Shown in pieces: positions 36,192 through 47,689 of a stretch of DNA of 64,000 nt. A program made the translations under genes and the position numbers. The stretch's first letter is position 1. Each line of letters opens with the position of its first letter. This DNA is from Corylus avellana. Lineage: Eukaryota > Streptophyta > Magnoliopsida > Fagales > Betulaceae. Below the pieces are notes generated by a model that had not been told where the DNA came from, searched no databases, and saw only the letters and a program-made list of their open reading frames with translations. Location: the NCBI RefSeq assembly GCF_901000735.1, contig NC_081546.1:8644254-8708253 (forward strand), in the 5' to 3' direction.

Positions 36192-39100
36192 ATGGTGGAA
36201 AGATTTATATTCATTTTTTTGGCAACGACTTTGCTCGTATTAAGTGGCGGGGTTGATGCGAAAGCGAAAGCTAGAAAACGATTATCAGAAGTTAATCAAA
36301 AACTGAAGCTTCTCAACAAGCCTGCAGTCAAGAGTATTAAGGTATATTTTTCTAATCTCACTCCAGCCAACATCATTTTCTCAAATTTTAAAGAAATTGT
36401 AAATTTTCAAATTATATGAATTCAAGCCTTTCTATGCATCAAATAGCTTGGGAAATGTTACTTATTAAAAATGTGGCATGTTACTGAGACAATAAAAAAA
36501 TAAAAATTCATTCCTAAATGCTTTTTCTTCACTTCAGTAAACTAAAAGACAATTGTTTTACTCAAAACTTTTCTATGACATAAACTGTAAGAACTTGATA
36601 AAAATATACGTAATTCTCATTAGTAACATGTCACATTTTTAATATATAGGTAGCATTTTTCATTCCGTTCGATACAAAAAAAAAAAAAAAAATTGTAAGG
36701 AATCCTAATCCCTGATGAATGTCAGGTTTTGGCTCAATCCAATTATTTGGATCTGTTTTGCCAAGTTTTCTTTTAGTTATCATGGAAGCCACCTATAGTA
36801 CTATAGGTGGCTAGCTTCCATGATAACTATCAATTAGCCATTTACCCAAAAGAAAAACAAACATGTCAATGGGCCTGCAATGTTATAAATCTTATATTGT
36901 TCTGAGTTTATACTTGCTTTTTAAAAAACAAAATTTCATGCTTAATTGTGATTTAATTTCCTTGTTTGTTATTTGTTATGGATGAATCGAGAGATTTTGT
37001 TATTAATTATACACTAATTATTGCAAATGCATTAATGTAGAGTGAAGATGGAGATATTATTGACTGCGTTGACATCTACAAACAACCTGCTTTTGATCAT
37101 CCTGCATTAAGGAACCACACCATTCAGGTGCAACATTCAAAAATGAATTTTCTCTCAATAAATACTAACGTAGTGCTCAATAATATTCCATATGCTAAAC
37201 TTTGATATATAATAAACGAACATAATTTGCGAAGTAGGAAATAGTGCTAAAAGTTCCCAATGGGTAGTTAAATCGGGTGATGACCACATTTTATAAAGCA
37301 AAGGTTACCATTCGAGTCTCCTTAACCCATTTTCCTCTCCTTTACGGACTGTCAAAACAAAAAACAAAAAAACTTTCTGACAATATATAATTACTCATGT
37401 CATGTGCAGATGAGACCCAGTTTTATTCTCCCATACGAGTCTTCTCATCTGCCAGCACCATCTCAAACTTGGCAAAAAAGTGGAAGTTGTCCAGAGGGAA
37501 GTGTCCCCATTCGCAGAGTTGGAAGGCAAGAGTTATTGAGGGCTGCTTCCCTTGAGCACTTTGGAAGGGACGGCCTGCCAACTTCACTGCAGGCAGTGAA
37601 CACAACAAGTGATCATCGCTTTGTATACTATAACGCCTCCAAAATCTCCGTGTTTCCTGCAGCCGACCACTCGGTAATTTTAACGGCCTATTTAGAGCTT
37701 GTTTGGAATTGCATTAAAAAGTTCAAAAATGTTTTTAATATTTAAAAAGTTGTTTGGTGATGCTTTTGTGAACCAGAGTGCATTTCTTATTACAACGGGA
37801 TATAATTTTCTTGGAGCTAGAGGAGACATAAATATTTGGAGTCCAAGTGTGGAATCATCCGATGAATACACCACTGCTCAAATTTGGCTCAAAAATGGCG
37901 TTGGTGACATTGAATCTTTAGAAGCAGGCTGGATGGTTAGTTCATTAATTAATTGAAATAATAATCAAAATTTTAATATAATTTTTTTTTTCTTTCTCAA
38001 GATTCAGTACTATTTATGGTCACTTTCTCTTCTTTCAGGTCAACCCAAATTTATTTGGTGATGCAAGACCACGGCTGTTTGGACGTTGGACAGTAAGTAT
38101 TTACAAAATAGAAGAGGAAAAAAAAATCATATTTAATTATTAGGTTTTCATTTGATTTTGAATTTAGACTTTAAGTTTTCATTTTGAAGAATACAATTCT
38201 TAAGTTTTGATCAAGTTTAAAATAAGTTCATCGGTCATGTCACTTTCTCATTTCTTACATGTGTTTTATTTGACACGCCATGAACACCCCAATGCGCGCA
38301 ATGCTATGTTAATTAACTAGTTTTAAATCATTAATAAAAAAATAAAATAAATAAAATAAAAAAAAAAATTGATCTGATACATGAAACTTAAAGAAATACT
38401 ACTTGAAAACCTAAAGAACAACTCACAATAACAAAAGACTTCGGTTCTGTTGACATGGCATTACATTAGAGTGTTGAGTAGATGTTGATATGTCAAATAA
38501 GACACATGTGACAGATGATAAACGGTTAACTTTGATGGTAAAGTGATCATAGATGAATCGTATTTTAAACTTGAACAAAACGTAAAAATCGTATTCTTGT
38601 AATTGAAAACTCAAAGATTACATTCCCATTAGATAAAAACCTAGCTAATTAAGGACTAAATATGATTTTTTTTTTTTTCCGATGAAAAAAAGTGAAAATA
38701 ATCATTAGCTATAAATGCAAACTCTGACAATAATATCGACTTCCTTCTCAAAACAAATATATAGTATTTCATTAGCTATAAATTTATGATAATTTTTGTT
38801 TTTTTTTTTTAATTAGTTGGACGCGTACCAAACGACAGGTTGCATTAACCATATTTGCTCTGGGTTTATACAAACTAGCTTAAACGTGGCATTAGGGGGA
38901 GCCCTTCAGCCTTTTACACACAGAGGAGGACCGCTATATCAGATGAGCATCCGCATTGAGCACGTAATAAAATTCCCCCTCTCTCTCTCTTGAAATTATT
39001 TGCATATATATATAACCATTTTTTTCACTCAAAGGCCAAATGCTCCATGAAGTGCCAAGGCCAAGTAATTTTTTACTCGAGCCAATCCCATGAGGTTTTA

Positions 39101-39660
39101 TAGATTATTTCACATTATTGACTTCATATATACATCTGTACAACTTTAAATCTGACAATAAAATAAATACTCTGAATTTCATTTGAAATGGGACGATCAT
39201 ATTGTGTCTTTTGTATTCATGGCACGTAAATGCATGGTTTATGGGAAAGTGAAAGGCAATGTTTTACTTGTTTTAGGATCCAAGCACTGGTTCTTGGTGG
39301 CTATTATATGGTGATGAAATAGTAGGGTATTGGCCGGGAAGTATCCTGAATTATATGCAACAAAGTGCTACGAAAGTTCAATGGGGAGGAGATGTTTACA
39401 GCAAAAATGTAATGACAAGCAGCAACCACACAGCAACAGCCATGGGGAGTGGGGGTTTTGCAAATGGTTTGTGGGGAGTTGCATCTTTTATCAACAAGCT
39501 TAGGATCGTGGATACCTCTCTCCAGCTGAAGTACCCTCAATGGGTATTCGAATTCAGCGAGGAACCCAATTGCTATACCACTAATAACTACAGGGAAAAT
39601 CCTGCCGACGAGCCTACTTTCTACTTTGGAGGGCCTGGTCGAAACCCTAATTGTCCATGA
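36192..39660 (+). CDS. Neprosin-like secreted protein, gene C
   Basis: Complete seven-exon gene, 414 residues. Exons are 36192-36341, 37041-37127, 37410-37673, 37777-37935, 38039-38092, 38817-38963 and 39277-39660, all joined in phase 0. The start is the ATG giving [15 protein letters not shown], because the signal peptide aligns with A, B and D; an upstream in-frame ATG at 36162 lies in the leader. The order of motifs equals gene [54 protein letters not shown] (Glu216), [22 protein letters not shown] (Asp326), [13 protein letters not shown]. Intron 3 is only 103 bp, against 745 in A and 608 in D. Within the array it is nearest to B in exon 1 and to A in exons 3-5. The function is expected to be that of a secreted neprosin-fold peptidase, unproven here. 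Confidence 0.94.
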
Positions 39661-40052
39661 GAAACACGAGGTTTTCAATGAAGCAACAGATCATCATGAT
39701 CTTTGTAGGAATATTGGTCTTGAGATATTCTACATTTCTACCAACTTAATTATTCAATTGCGCATGTTGTTTTTTGAATTGATAATATGAGATTTTGTCA
39801 CCTCAGCATTTAAAAATTAATATTTATCAACTCAATTACATTTATATGATCCTATGGCTGAGACAAGACGCAAGGCAAAGTTTCTAATTAACCATATATT
39901 AAGGGAGTCAAACATAGAAGTTTGAAAATAAAAATGTTCTAAAGCTTAGTTAAGAACAAATTTCAAGTATAAATATAGTTTAAATTAAGGCTGATTAATT
40001 ACCTATTTATAGCAAATGAACAAATTTTGTCCATGTCAACTTTAGTCTACTA

Positions 40053-40085
<33 letters not shown>

Positions 40086-40600
40086 ATAATAACTTCTGTA
40101 AGGTCTTGGAATAAACAAAATCTTTTATGCCCCATTGCCCCCCAATAAAAAAGCAAATGTTACCAAAATATCTAATTTGACCCTTCTATCACTCATCTAT
40201 GAAAAAAGAAAAATGAAAATAAAACCCTCCCCATTTATCTAATCTATATATAGAAGTTATTATCTTTTCTAATATATCATCAACTATACTATTATGTTTC
40301 ATTATCTTTTTAGAGAGAGAAATAAAAGAGTTAGTTAAAAAAAAAAATTGAAGTAAAACATTTTTCTTTAAGATAAAGGGAGAGACTAAATTAAAAATAA
40401 AATGTATTTTAGGTTATCAAGTTAGTCTTTAATTACTAAACAAGATCTCTGATGTGATCAACTCACAAAAAATTCTACTATGTATGTCTTTACTGATTCC
40501 CCGGACATTAACGGTCCATTTGTTCAGTCATTATTAAAACTAACTTATAATTCGTGCTCTTTTGATGTTCTTTTACTGTTCTCTTAATCTTAGATGGATA
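39661..40600. other. Intergenic DNA between genes C and D
   Basis: AT-rich, with a long poly-T run at 40050-40081 and many stops. No gene, RNA or recognisable repeat was found in this part. Confidence 0.6.
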
Positions 40601-40603
40601 TAT

Positions 40604-40887
40604 CACTAAAAAAAAAAAAAAAAAAGATTCAATGACTTCTACCACGTCACCGACTTCTGTGACGTGGCAGAAATGTCACCCTTTGGCATGTGCATTTCAA
40701 CACGTCACCAATTTGTGACGTTTTGCAATCAGGCAAGTCACTAAATGGAATTCTCGACCGGTGGATTACTACCATGTGACCCATGTCACTAATGACACGT
40801 CACCATCCAGTTAGTGACGTGTTTGGCCATTAACACGTCACAAATCTTAGGTCACTAAAACCTTTTTTTTTTTTTTTTTTTGTAGTG
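40604..40887. mobile_element. Non-autonomous CACTA-like element 1
   Basis: 284 bp beginning CACTAAAAAAAAAA and ending TTTTTTGTAGTG, with the 3-bp target duplication TAT on both sides (40601-40603, 40888-40890). The interior repeats GTGACGTG / CACGTCAC in both orientations. CACTA ends plus a 3-bp duplication fit En/Spm-type transposons. No transposase is encoded. Confidence 0.82.
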
Positions 40888-40920
40888 TATAGATTGTAAC
40901 GTTCATACAATAGCACATAG

Positions 40921-41090
40921 AGGAATGCTAGGCTTACAAACAAATTTGACATAAAAACTTTTACAAACTAATGTGGCACAACATGATTGGATATAAGATA
41001 AGTTCAAATTTTGAAAAACTTAATCATGTTGTGCTACATCAATTTGTAAAAAAATTTCTGTAAAATTGTTTGTAAGCCTAGCACTTCCTA
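40921..41090. mobile_element. Palindromic MITE (about 170 bp)
   Basis: The left arm AGGAATGCTAGGCTTACAAA and the right arm (reverse complement AGGAAGTGCTAGGCTTACAA) form a near-complete hairpin. Inner CACAACATGATT and AATCATGTTGTG continue it. No coding frame is present. Superfamily not determined. Confidence 0.82.
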
Positions 41091-41499
41091 GCACATATAC
41101 ATACAAACAAATTAATAGAGATTATTTATTCTCTAAAAAAAAAAAAAGGATTATTTAATAAAATATATAGTATCTATGTAACATACAAAATTTAATGTTT
41201 ACTAACACTAATCATAAATATGTCAAGTGATTTAATATTGTTTAAGACTAATAAATTCGTAGTTGGTAAAAGATTACGGATCTGGTTTTAATAACCGGAC
41301 ATTTCCTGTTAATAAATTGAACAGCTAAGATTGCATACTTACAAAAACGACAAAACAAACGTGTAGTTTTCACATCTAAATCTTCATATTTTCTCTCTCT
41401 TTCTCCTGCCCCTCCATATCCACTGTGTCATGATGCAGGTTTTTCAGAACATCATACACTCTCCATGTGTCATAAAATTTTAATAGATAGATTGATTAA

Positions 41500-41985
41500 T
41501 TAATCATAAAATATTGAAAGTGAAAGGACTAAAAATTGACACTTTAAAAATCCAAAGATGATGATATTTATTTTTCCATTAAGATTAATATACAGGGAAA
41601 CTCCTCAATTAATCTACTAATATATATGATCTTTTTAAGATTACCATTTAAGAATTATTGACTAATAAAAATGGGGGAAAAAAGAGAGAGCAAGAATATT
41701 AATTATAATAGGGATGGAGGGAAAGATAAAAAAATAATAATAATAATTTGACATTTTAGGGTTGAGATTGCTCAAATCGAATGTACCAATTACCAAATTG
41801 ACTATAAACTTTGAATGGATACTTAAAATGAAATTGGCCCATCTGTCAGATTAATTAGTCTTTATCGACAAGGAATATCTTTCAATTTAATGCCAATTTA
41901 CAAATAAATGCTCTACTAATTGAAACAAGATACGGTTTGTTGAACAGAGTGGCATGTACATTGACTGTGTAAGGTATCCTTAATT
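41500..41985. other. Distal upstream module of neprosin gene D
   Basis: Non-coding. AAAGTGAAAGGACTAA followed by AATTGACAC (41517-41540) aligns with the target site of retroposon copy 1 upstream of gene A. TTTAAGAATTATTGAC and AGGGATGGAGGGAAAGA also match A and B. This copy lacks the insertions found upstream of A, so it shows the older arrangement. Confidence 0.7.
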
Positions 41986-42220
41986 AGGTGGGTGCGTAGT
42001 TGTTTTTGCAAATTCACGTCTACTTTTTATGGGAAGTTAGTGATTTTGTTAATTAGGGAATCATGGATTTACGCATGGTTTTAAGAAATTCTCTCTGTTA
42101 ACCAAACTGACGACCTTATATATATCTCTCTCAAAAATTCTATCTTCTTCCTCCTGTACGTTGACCAAACAAACGTTAATTTTTTCTGTTTGTTTTGTTT
42201 TATAGAGAGAGAGAGAGAAA
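41986..42220 (+). promoter_or_regulatory. Conserved promoter block of neprosin gene D
   Basis: Contains AGGTGGGTGCGTAG and TTTTTATGGGAAGTTAGTGA like the other copies. A TATA box TATATATATC at 42117-42126 lies about 100 bp upstream of the ATG at 42221. It is followed by a CT-rich stretch, and a GA-rich leader directly precedes the start. Confidence 0.6.
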
Positions 42221-45200
42221 ATGGTGAAAAGATTTATATTCATTTTTTTGGCATTGAATTTGCTTGTTTTAAGTGGCGGGGTTGATCATGCGGAAGCCAA
42301 AGCTAGAAGAAGTTTTTCAGAAGTTGATCAGAAACTGAAGCTTCTCAACAAGCCTGCACTTAAGAGTATTAAGGTATAGAAAAACTTTTTTACGTCTGTC
42401 CATCTCGGTTTGAATTTGTTAGAGCCACACGTAAGTCCCACAAATCTAATAGTTAATTTGTAAAAGAAATGGACCGAGATGTACAAGAAATGTACATGTA
42501 GTCTAATCTCATTCAAAAGTCTTGCACTCGTTTCTTAGGGTTTGGGCCTAAAAGAAATAGGCTGATTTTCAATGCCATGTCATCTTAACTGTATAGCAGT
42601 TATATAACAGTTTACTAAATATTACAAATACATTTGTGCTTTTTGTAGAGCGAAGATGGAGATATCATTGACTGCGTTGACATCTACAAACAACCTGCTT
42701 TTGATCATCCTGCATTGAGGAACCACACTATTCAGGTGCAATAACTTGCTTTCTCCATAGAATACTTATTCATCAAAACATTCAAACATGAAGTTTTGTG
42801 CATAACAATACGCAATATTCCATATGCAGAAGAAACCCAATTTCAATTACTCAGATGAGACTTTAAGAACGAAAAACGGGTCGTCTTCTCCAGCGGCGCC
42901 GCCGCTATCTCAAACGTGGCAAAAGAGTGGAAGTTGTCCGGAGGGAACCGTTGCCATTCGCAGAACTCAAAGGGAAGACTTATTGAGGGTGGCTTCCCTC
43001 GAGCACTTGGGAAGGGACGGCCCCCCGCAATATTCCTCTGCATTGAACACAACATACAAAAATGGTAGCTTTGTATACCTTAACAACGGAACCAGAGTCG
43101 AAATCACTGAATTTGCTGGCCACTCGGTAATTCTAAAAGCTAGCTGATATTGTAGTGGCTATAATATTTGTCTTTTTCTTTTAACTTTTTTCGAGCTTTG
43201 CTGCTTGCGCTAATAGATTTAAAAATCTATATATGCATGTTCTAGCTAGATTTGCACATCGATATGCATCAACATACTGATCATTAGTGGATGGATTTGA
43301 ATCCTCATAGTTAAAGCTTTTGCATGGGAGATTGTTTGCATGGGGAGATGTACATATAAATGTAATATCTTTTGTATATAGTAGATTACTATATGACTGT
43401 CACACAATTGAAATGACATAGCAAGAAAGATCCGTTATTGATACGATGAGTGACTTTTACTACCACATCATCAAATTTTATGAATGTCGTATAACAATTT
43501 ACTAAATAGTATTACTCATTTTTGTTCTAATTAACCCCAGAAGATTTTGTCACAATGTATATTCTTATGTTCGAAAGATTTTGTACCTTTCTCTTAACAA
43601 TAATGGAATATTTTGGCATCAGATTTTTTTTTTTTTTTTTTGATCAAATGAATTGGAAGATAATCAATTAATAAATTAATTTTTGTGCTCCATAACTTCT
43701 GACGATTTATTTGGTGATATGGTTCGTGAACCAGAGTGCATTTCTTATTACAGCGGGGTATAATTATATTGGTGCTAGAGGATTCGTAAATGTTTGGAGT
43801 CCAAGAGTTGAATCGTTGGATGACTATTCTTCGGGTCAAATTTGGCTTAAACATGGTCTTGAAAGTGTAGAAGCAGGCTGGATGGTTAGTTAATTCCTTA
43901 ACTCTAACAATTAATAACCCAATTTTTTTTTTTCTCAGCAAAAAATCAAGTTAATTATTATATAATCCTTTTTTTGACATTTTGCAGGTCAACCCAAAGT
44001 TATTTGGTGATACAAGAACCAGACTATTTGGACGTTGGACCGTACGTATACTTACGTACATTTACTAAATTTTTTCTCAAAAGTTGGTTCTCATGAAATG
44101 ATGACGTACACATGAATTACTTCACCAACTTAATTTTGAGGATAAAAAGTGTAGCATTTTTTTTTCCTCTACGAAACGGAAAAAGGGAAATGTATTTATT
44201 GTTAATTATGTTTAATTTGGTTGCTTTAAAAGTTGATTAGCTATAAATTCAAGATAACTTATTTTTCTTCTTTGTTGCTTTTTTGATTAATTAGTTGGAC
44301 GGGTACCAGAAGACGGGTTGCATTAACCAATTTTGCGCTGGGTTTGTACAAACAAGCAAAAGGGTCGCCTTAGGGGCAGTTATTGAACCTTTGTCACAGA
44401 GAGGAGGAGCCCAATATGAGATCAGCATCCGCATGGACCATGTAATTAAACTCTCTCTCTCTCTCTCTTTGACCTCTCTCTACAGTGATATTGTTTGCAG
44501 CAGAGTTATATTTTTTCATTAAGCTAACAAGAGTCGATTTAAATAGTTGTCTCGTTTGGTTAATATATACATACTATGAGATTAGTTATTCAAGTTTTCA
44601 CTCAGCAGATACGATTCTTGTTAAATCATCAGTCATTTTAAAAGTTAAAAGCAAATAGGTAAAAGATGGATTTAATAACTTAATTTATATTCTAACATTC
44701 TCTTTCACGTGTAAGCTCAAATTCTCCCTCTCAATAATTAGTGAGAGACCCAATAGGTGAATTTTTTAATTGAAATGCGTCTAATAAGTGTAATGATGGA
44801 GACATGTTCAAACTCAAATCCTTTCCTATGATATAATATTAATTCAGCATTTCTCCTAAGAACTTAACGTGATACAGATGCATCACGAACTTAATTCCAA
44901 GTTATAAAAAAAAAAAAAAATGAAGAAGAAGAAGAAGAACTTCCAAGTTAAGAAAAGCTTTTTTATTACTTGATGTTAAAATATTGATTAAATGATTAAA
45001 TTTATCTATTTCTATGAGTTTAAGCTTTTTAGATAACTAATGACTTAACATGATATCAGAGCAGGTCCTAGGTTCGAATTTTGACTTCATTAATTCACCT
45101 CCATTTAAATTAAACATATTAAAAGAAAGTTTGAGTATCATATTTTCCTTGCCTTTTTGTATTGATGACATGGAATTTTTTTTTTTTTTTTTTTTTTTAA

Positions 45201-45585
45201 GGATCCAGATAGCGGGAGTTGGTGGCTACAGGCAGGTGACGAAATACTAGGGTATTGGCCGGGAAGTATCCTCAACTATTTGAGACAAAGTGCAATCGTT
45301 GTTCAATGGGGAGGAGATGTTTATAGCCAGAAGGTGAAGGGAAGCAAGCCCCACACTGCAACAGCAATGGGGAGCGGAGAGTGGCCAACTGGTCTCTGGG
45401 GAATAGCGTCTTATATTAACCAGCCCAGGATCGTCGATTATTCCCTCCAGGTCAAGTACCCTGAGTGGGTCCACAGTTTCTCCGAGGAGCCCGACTGCTA
45501 CGCCACCTATAACTACCAAAAAAGTCTTGCGTTCGAACCTGTTTTCTACTTCGGCGGCCCTGGTCGGAACAAGTATTGTACATGA
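42221..45585 (+). CDS. Neprosin-like secreted protein, gene D
   Basis: Complete seven-exon gene, 423 residues. Exons are 42221-42373, 42649-42735, 42830-43126, 43735-43884, 43988-44041, 44295-44441 and 45202-45585, all phase 0. Signal peptide [20 protein letters not shown]. Exon 3 is the longest of the three copies (99 codons), with an alanine/proline-rich stretch ([17 protein letters not shown]). Exon 4 is three codons shorter ([10 protein letters not shown], Glu225, where A has [13 protein letters not shown]). The second acidic site is VQWGGDV (Asp335). The end reads [13 protein letters not shown], so the usual terminal NCP is altered. It is the most diverged intact copy, so it either split off first or evolves faster. 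Last-intron poly-T (45178-45198) directly precedes the acceptor AAG. Confidence 0.93.
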
Positions 45586-46317
45586 GATGATAGAGACACA
45601 ACGCTGAATTCTGATCTTGCCGCTGGTTGTCGTTTTACTGAACATGCACTTTCGACGTATACGTTGTAGTTTTGATAAAGCGAAAACCTATATGATCATG
45701 ACACAAATCATTTTGAATGGTACACAAAATTCTTAAAAATTAACAATAAAATAAATAAATTACAAGAGATGAAAGAAGAGTATGGAAATAAATATCTTAC
45801 AATGTTATAAAATTACCTAAGAACGTTGTTCTTAAAGATCAATTTGTGCCTCTAAGAGTATATAACTCGATGCAATCGGATCTCGTAACACGCAACCTCC
45901 CAAAATTAAATTATAGAGTCTACATTTGTTAAGGATGCACTTAAAAAACGAAGGCTAGCTAATTAATAGAACCCCACCTGTTTTTTCTCAAAGTGAATGA
46001 CGAATTACATGCAACAACAATAATTGCTAGTGGGAAGCAATGACAAATGCTAACACAATGCATGAAAAGCCAAACGTTGTAAGAAAAAATCAAAAGACTT
46101 GAACCAAGGAAGTGGTGATATGTATTAGTATATATTATATATATAATGCTGGACCTGCTGGTAGGTTTTCTAAAAACATAAAGAAAATTATTATGACCAA
46201 AACGGTTGAAAATCGTAAAACAGTTGTTAATGAGCAAATGGTGAAAGGGAGCCATAAAACTTATTAAACTCTAACGGTCAAAAGTACTGAAAGATTTGTT
46301 GTCAAAAGGCCATAAAT
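45586..46317. other. Intergenic DNA downstream of gene D
   Basis: AT-rich; no gene, structured RNA or repeat pattern recognised. Confidence 0.55.
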
Positions 46318-46320
46318 TAT

Positions 46321-47297
46321 TACTACAAAAAAACTATCATTTTCTGACGTGGCAAACAGTACATAATTTTTGCCACATCACTATTTTTCTGATATGTTAA
46401 ATATTGACATGTCACAAAAAAATGGGTGGGCTTTTGAACTTTTTCCTCTTCTTATTTCCCCTCAACTTGTTTCCTCTTCTTATTCTTTCTCTCTTCATTT
46501 ATTTCCCCGCACTCTCTCTCTCCTCTCTCAATCTCCCTTCAATTCTCTGCACGGCAGCTCCCTCTAGAGGAAGAAGAAAAAGAAAAGGTGAAGAGAAAAA
46601 ATTGAGAAGTAGCAGATCGAAGAAAGCAGAAGAAGAAGAAAAAAGGAGAAGAGAAGAAGAAAAAGAAAGGGAGAAGAGAAGCAGAAGAAAAAAAAAAAAA
46701 AAAAAAGAGAGAAGAGGAGAAGAAGAAAGAGATGATAAGAAGATTTTTTGGGTTTTTGAAGATTTTTTGGGTTTGACGTTTGGGTTTTTGATTTTTCAGA
46801 TTGATTTTTTGATTTTTTGAAGATTTTTTCGGTTTGGGTTTGGGTTTTTGAAAATAGAGATCGAAAAGAAGAGAGAGAGAGTGAGAAAATGGAGAAAAGG
46901 AAGAGCTGGCGTGAGAAAAGAAGAGAGAGAAAGAGAAAATTGAGAAAAGAAGAAAGGTACTGTGCAGAGAAACGAAAAAATTTTCTCTGCACCACTCGAA
47001 TTTCTCTGCACGGCAGCTCCCTCACTGTCATGCAAAGAAATTACCAAAAAAATAATAATTTAAATTAATAAATTTTTTAATTGAAAAAAAAATCCAGAAA
47101 AAAATTTTAAAAAAAAATTATTTTTTTAATTAATTTTTTCTGACGTGTCAAAATTGACAAGTTAGAAAATTCTGACGTGCTAAATAGTAACACGTCAGGA
47201 AAAACATTTACTGACTCCTATATACCTGACATTAAATACACATAAGAAATGCCACGTCAAAAAACTCCCGTGAGAAAAAAATTGTTTTTTTGTAATG
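46321..47297. mobile_element. Non-autonomous CACTA-like element 2
   Basis: 977 bp with degenerate termini TACTACAAAAAAAC and GTTTTTTTGTAATG and a TAT target duplication (46318-46320, 47298-47300). Sub-terminal TGACGTGGCA and TGCCACGTCA are inverted copies of each other, and further GACGTG motifs occur. The interior (46560-47030) is strongly purine-rich on the plus strand and carries the repeat TTCTCTGCACGGCAGCTCCC twice (about 46540 and 47000). The open frames there are low-complexity and not credible genes. Confidence 0.7.
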
Positions 47298-47373
47298 TAT
47301 GTTAATGACCAACGGCATAATTAAACTGTAAAAGAAAAATCAATGGATTGATGACTCATGCATGTTAAAAAAA

Positions 47374-47536
47374 CGAGTAGTTCTAGGTGGTCTATTTGTG
47401 TCCTACTAAGAATGATGTGGCTATTAAAATTACTCTTTGATCAAAATTCAATAATGATCAATCACAACTCCAATTGTGATTTTAATAGCTCACATCATTC
47501 TTAGTAGGACACAAGTAGGCCACCTAAAATTACTCT
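47374..47536. mobile_element. Palindromic MITE (about 160 bp)
   Basis: Left GAGTAGTTCTAGGTGG, then TGTGTCCTACTAAGAATGAT; right ATCATTCTTAGTAGGACACA, then CACCTAAAATTACTCT. The two halves are near-perfect reverse complements, with a second inner stem around TTTGATCAAAA. No coding capacity. Confidence 0.87.
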
Positions 47537-47689
47537 AAAAAAATGTATAAAAAACTAAATGATCCTTAAAGACCAAACCGTTACAAAATTATTTCTAAAA
47601 AATTACTAGCCGGATATTAAGCGAAGAATAAAAAGGCTTAAAAGGAAAGAAAATAAGAAACAATTGTTTGTAACACATATATTACAAGC

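Noticed and set aside
46404..46820. Charged Arg/Glu/Lys-rich frame of 138 codons
   Set aside because: Low-complexity purine repeat inside a CACTA-like element; no start context, no homology, stops in relatives unknown.
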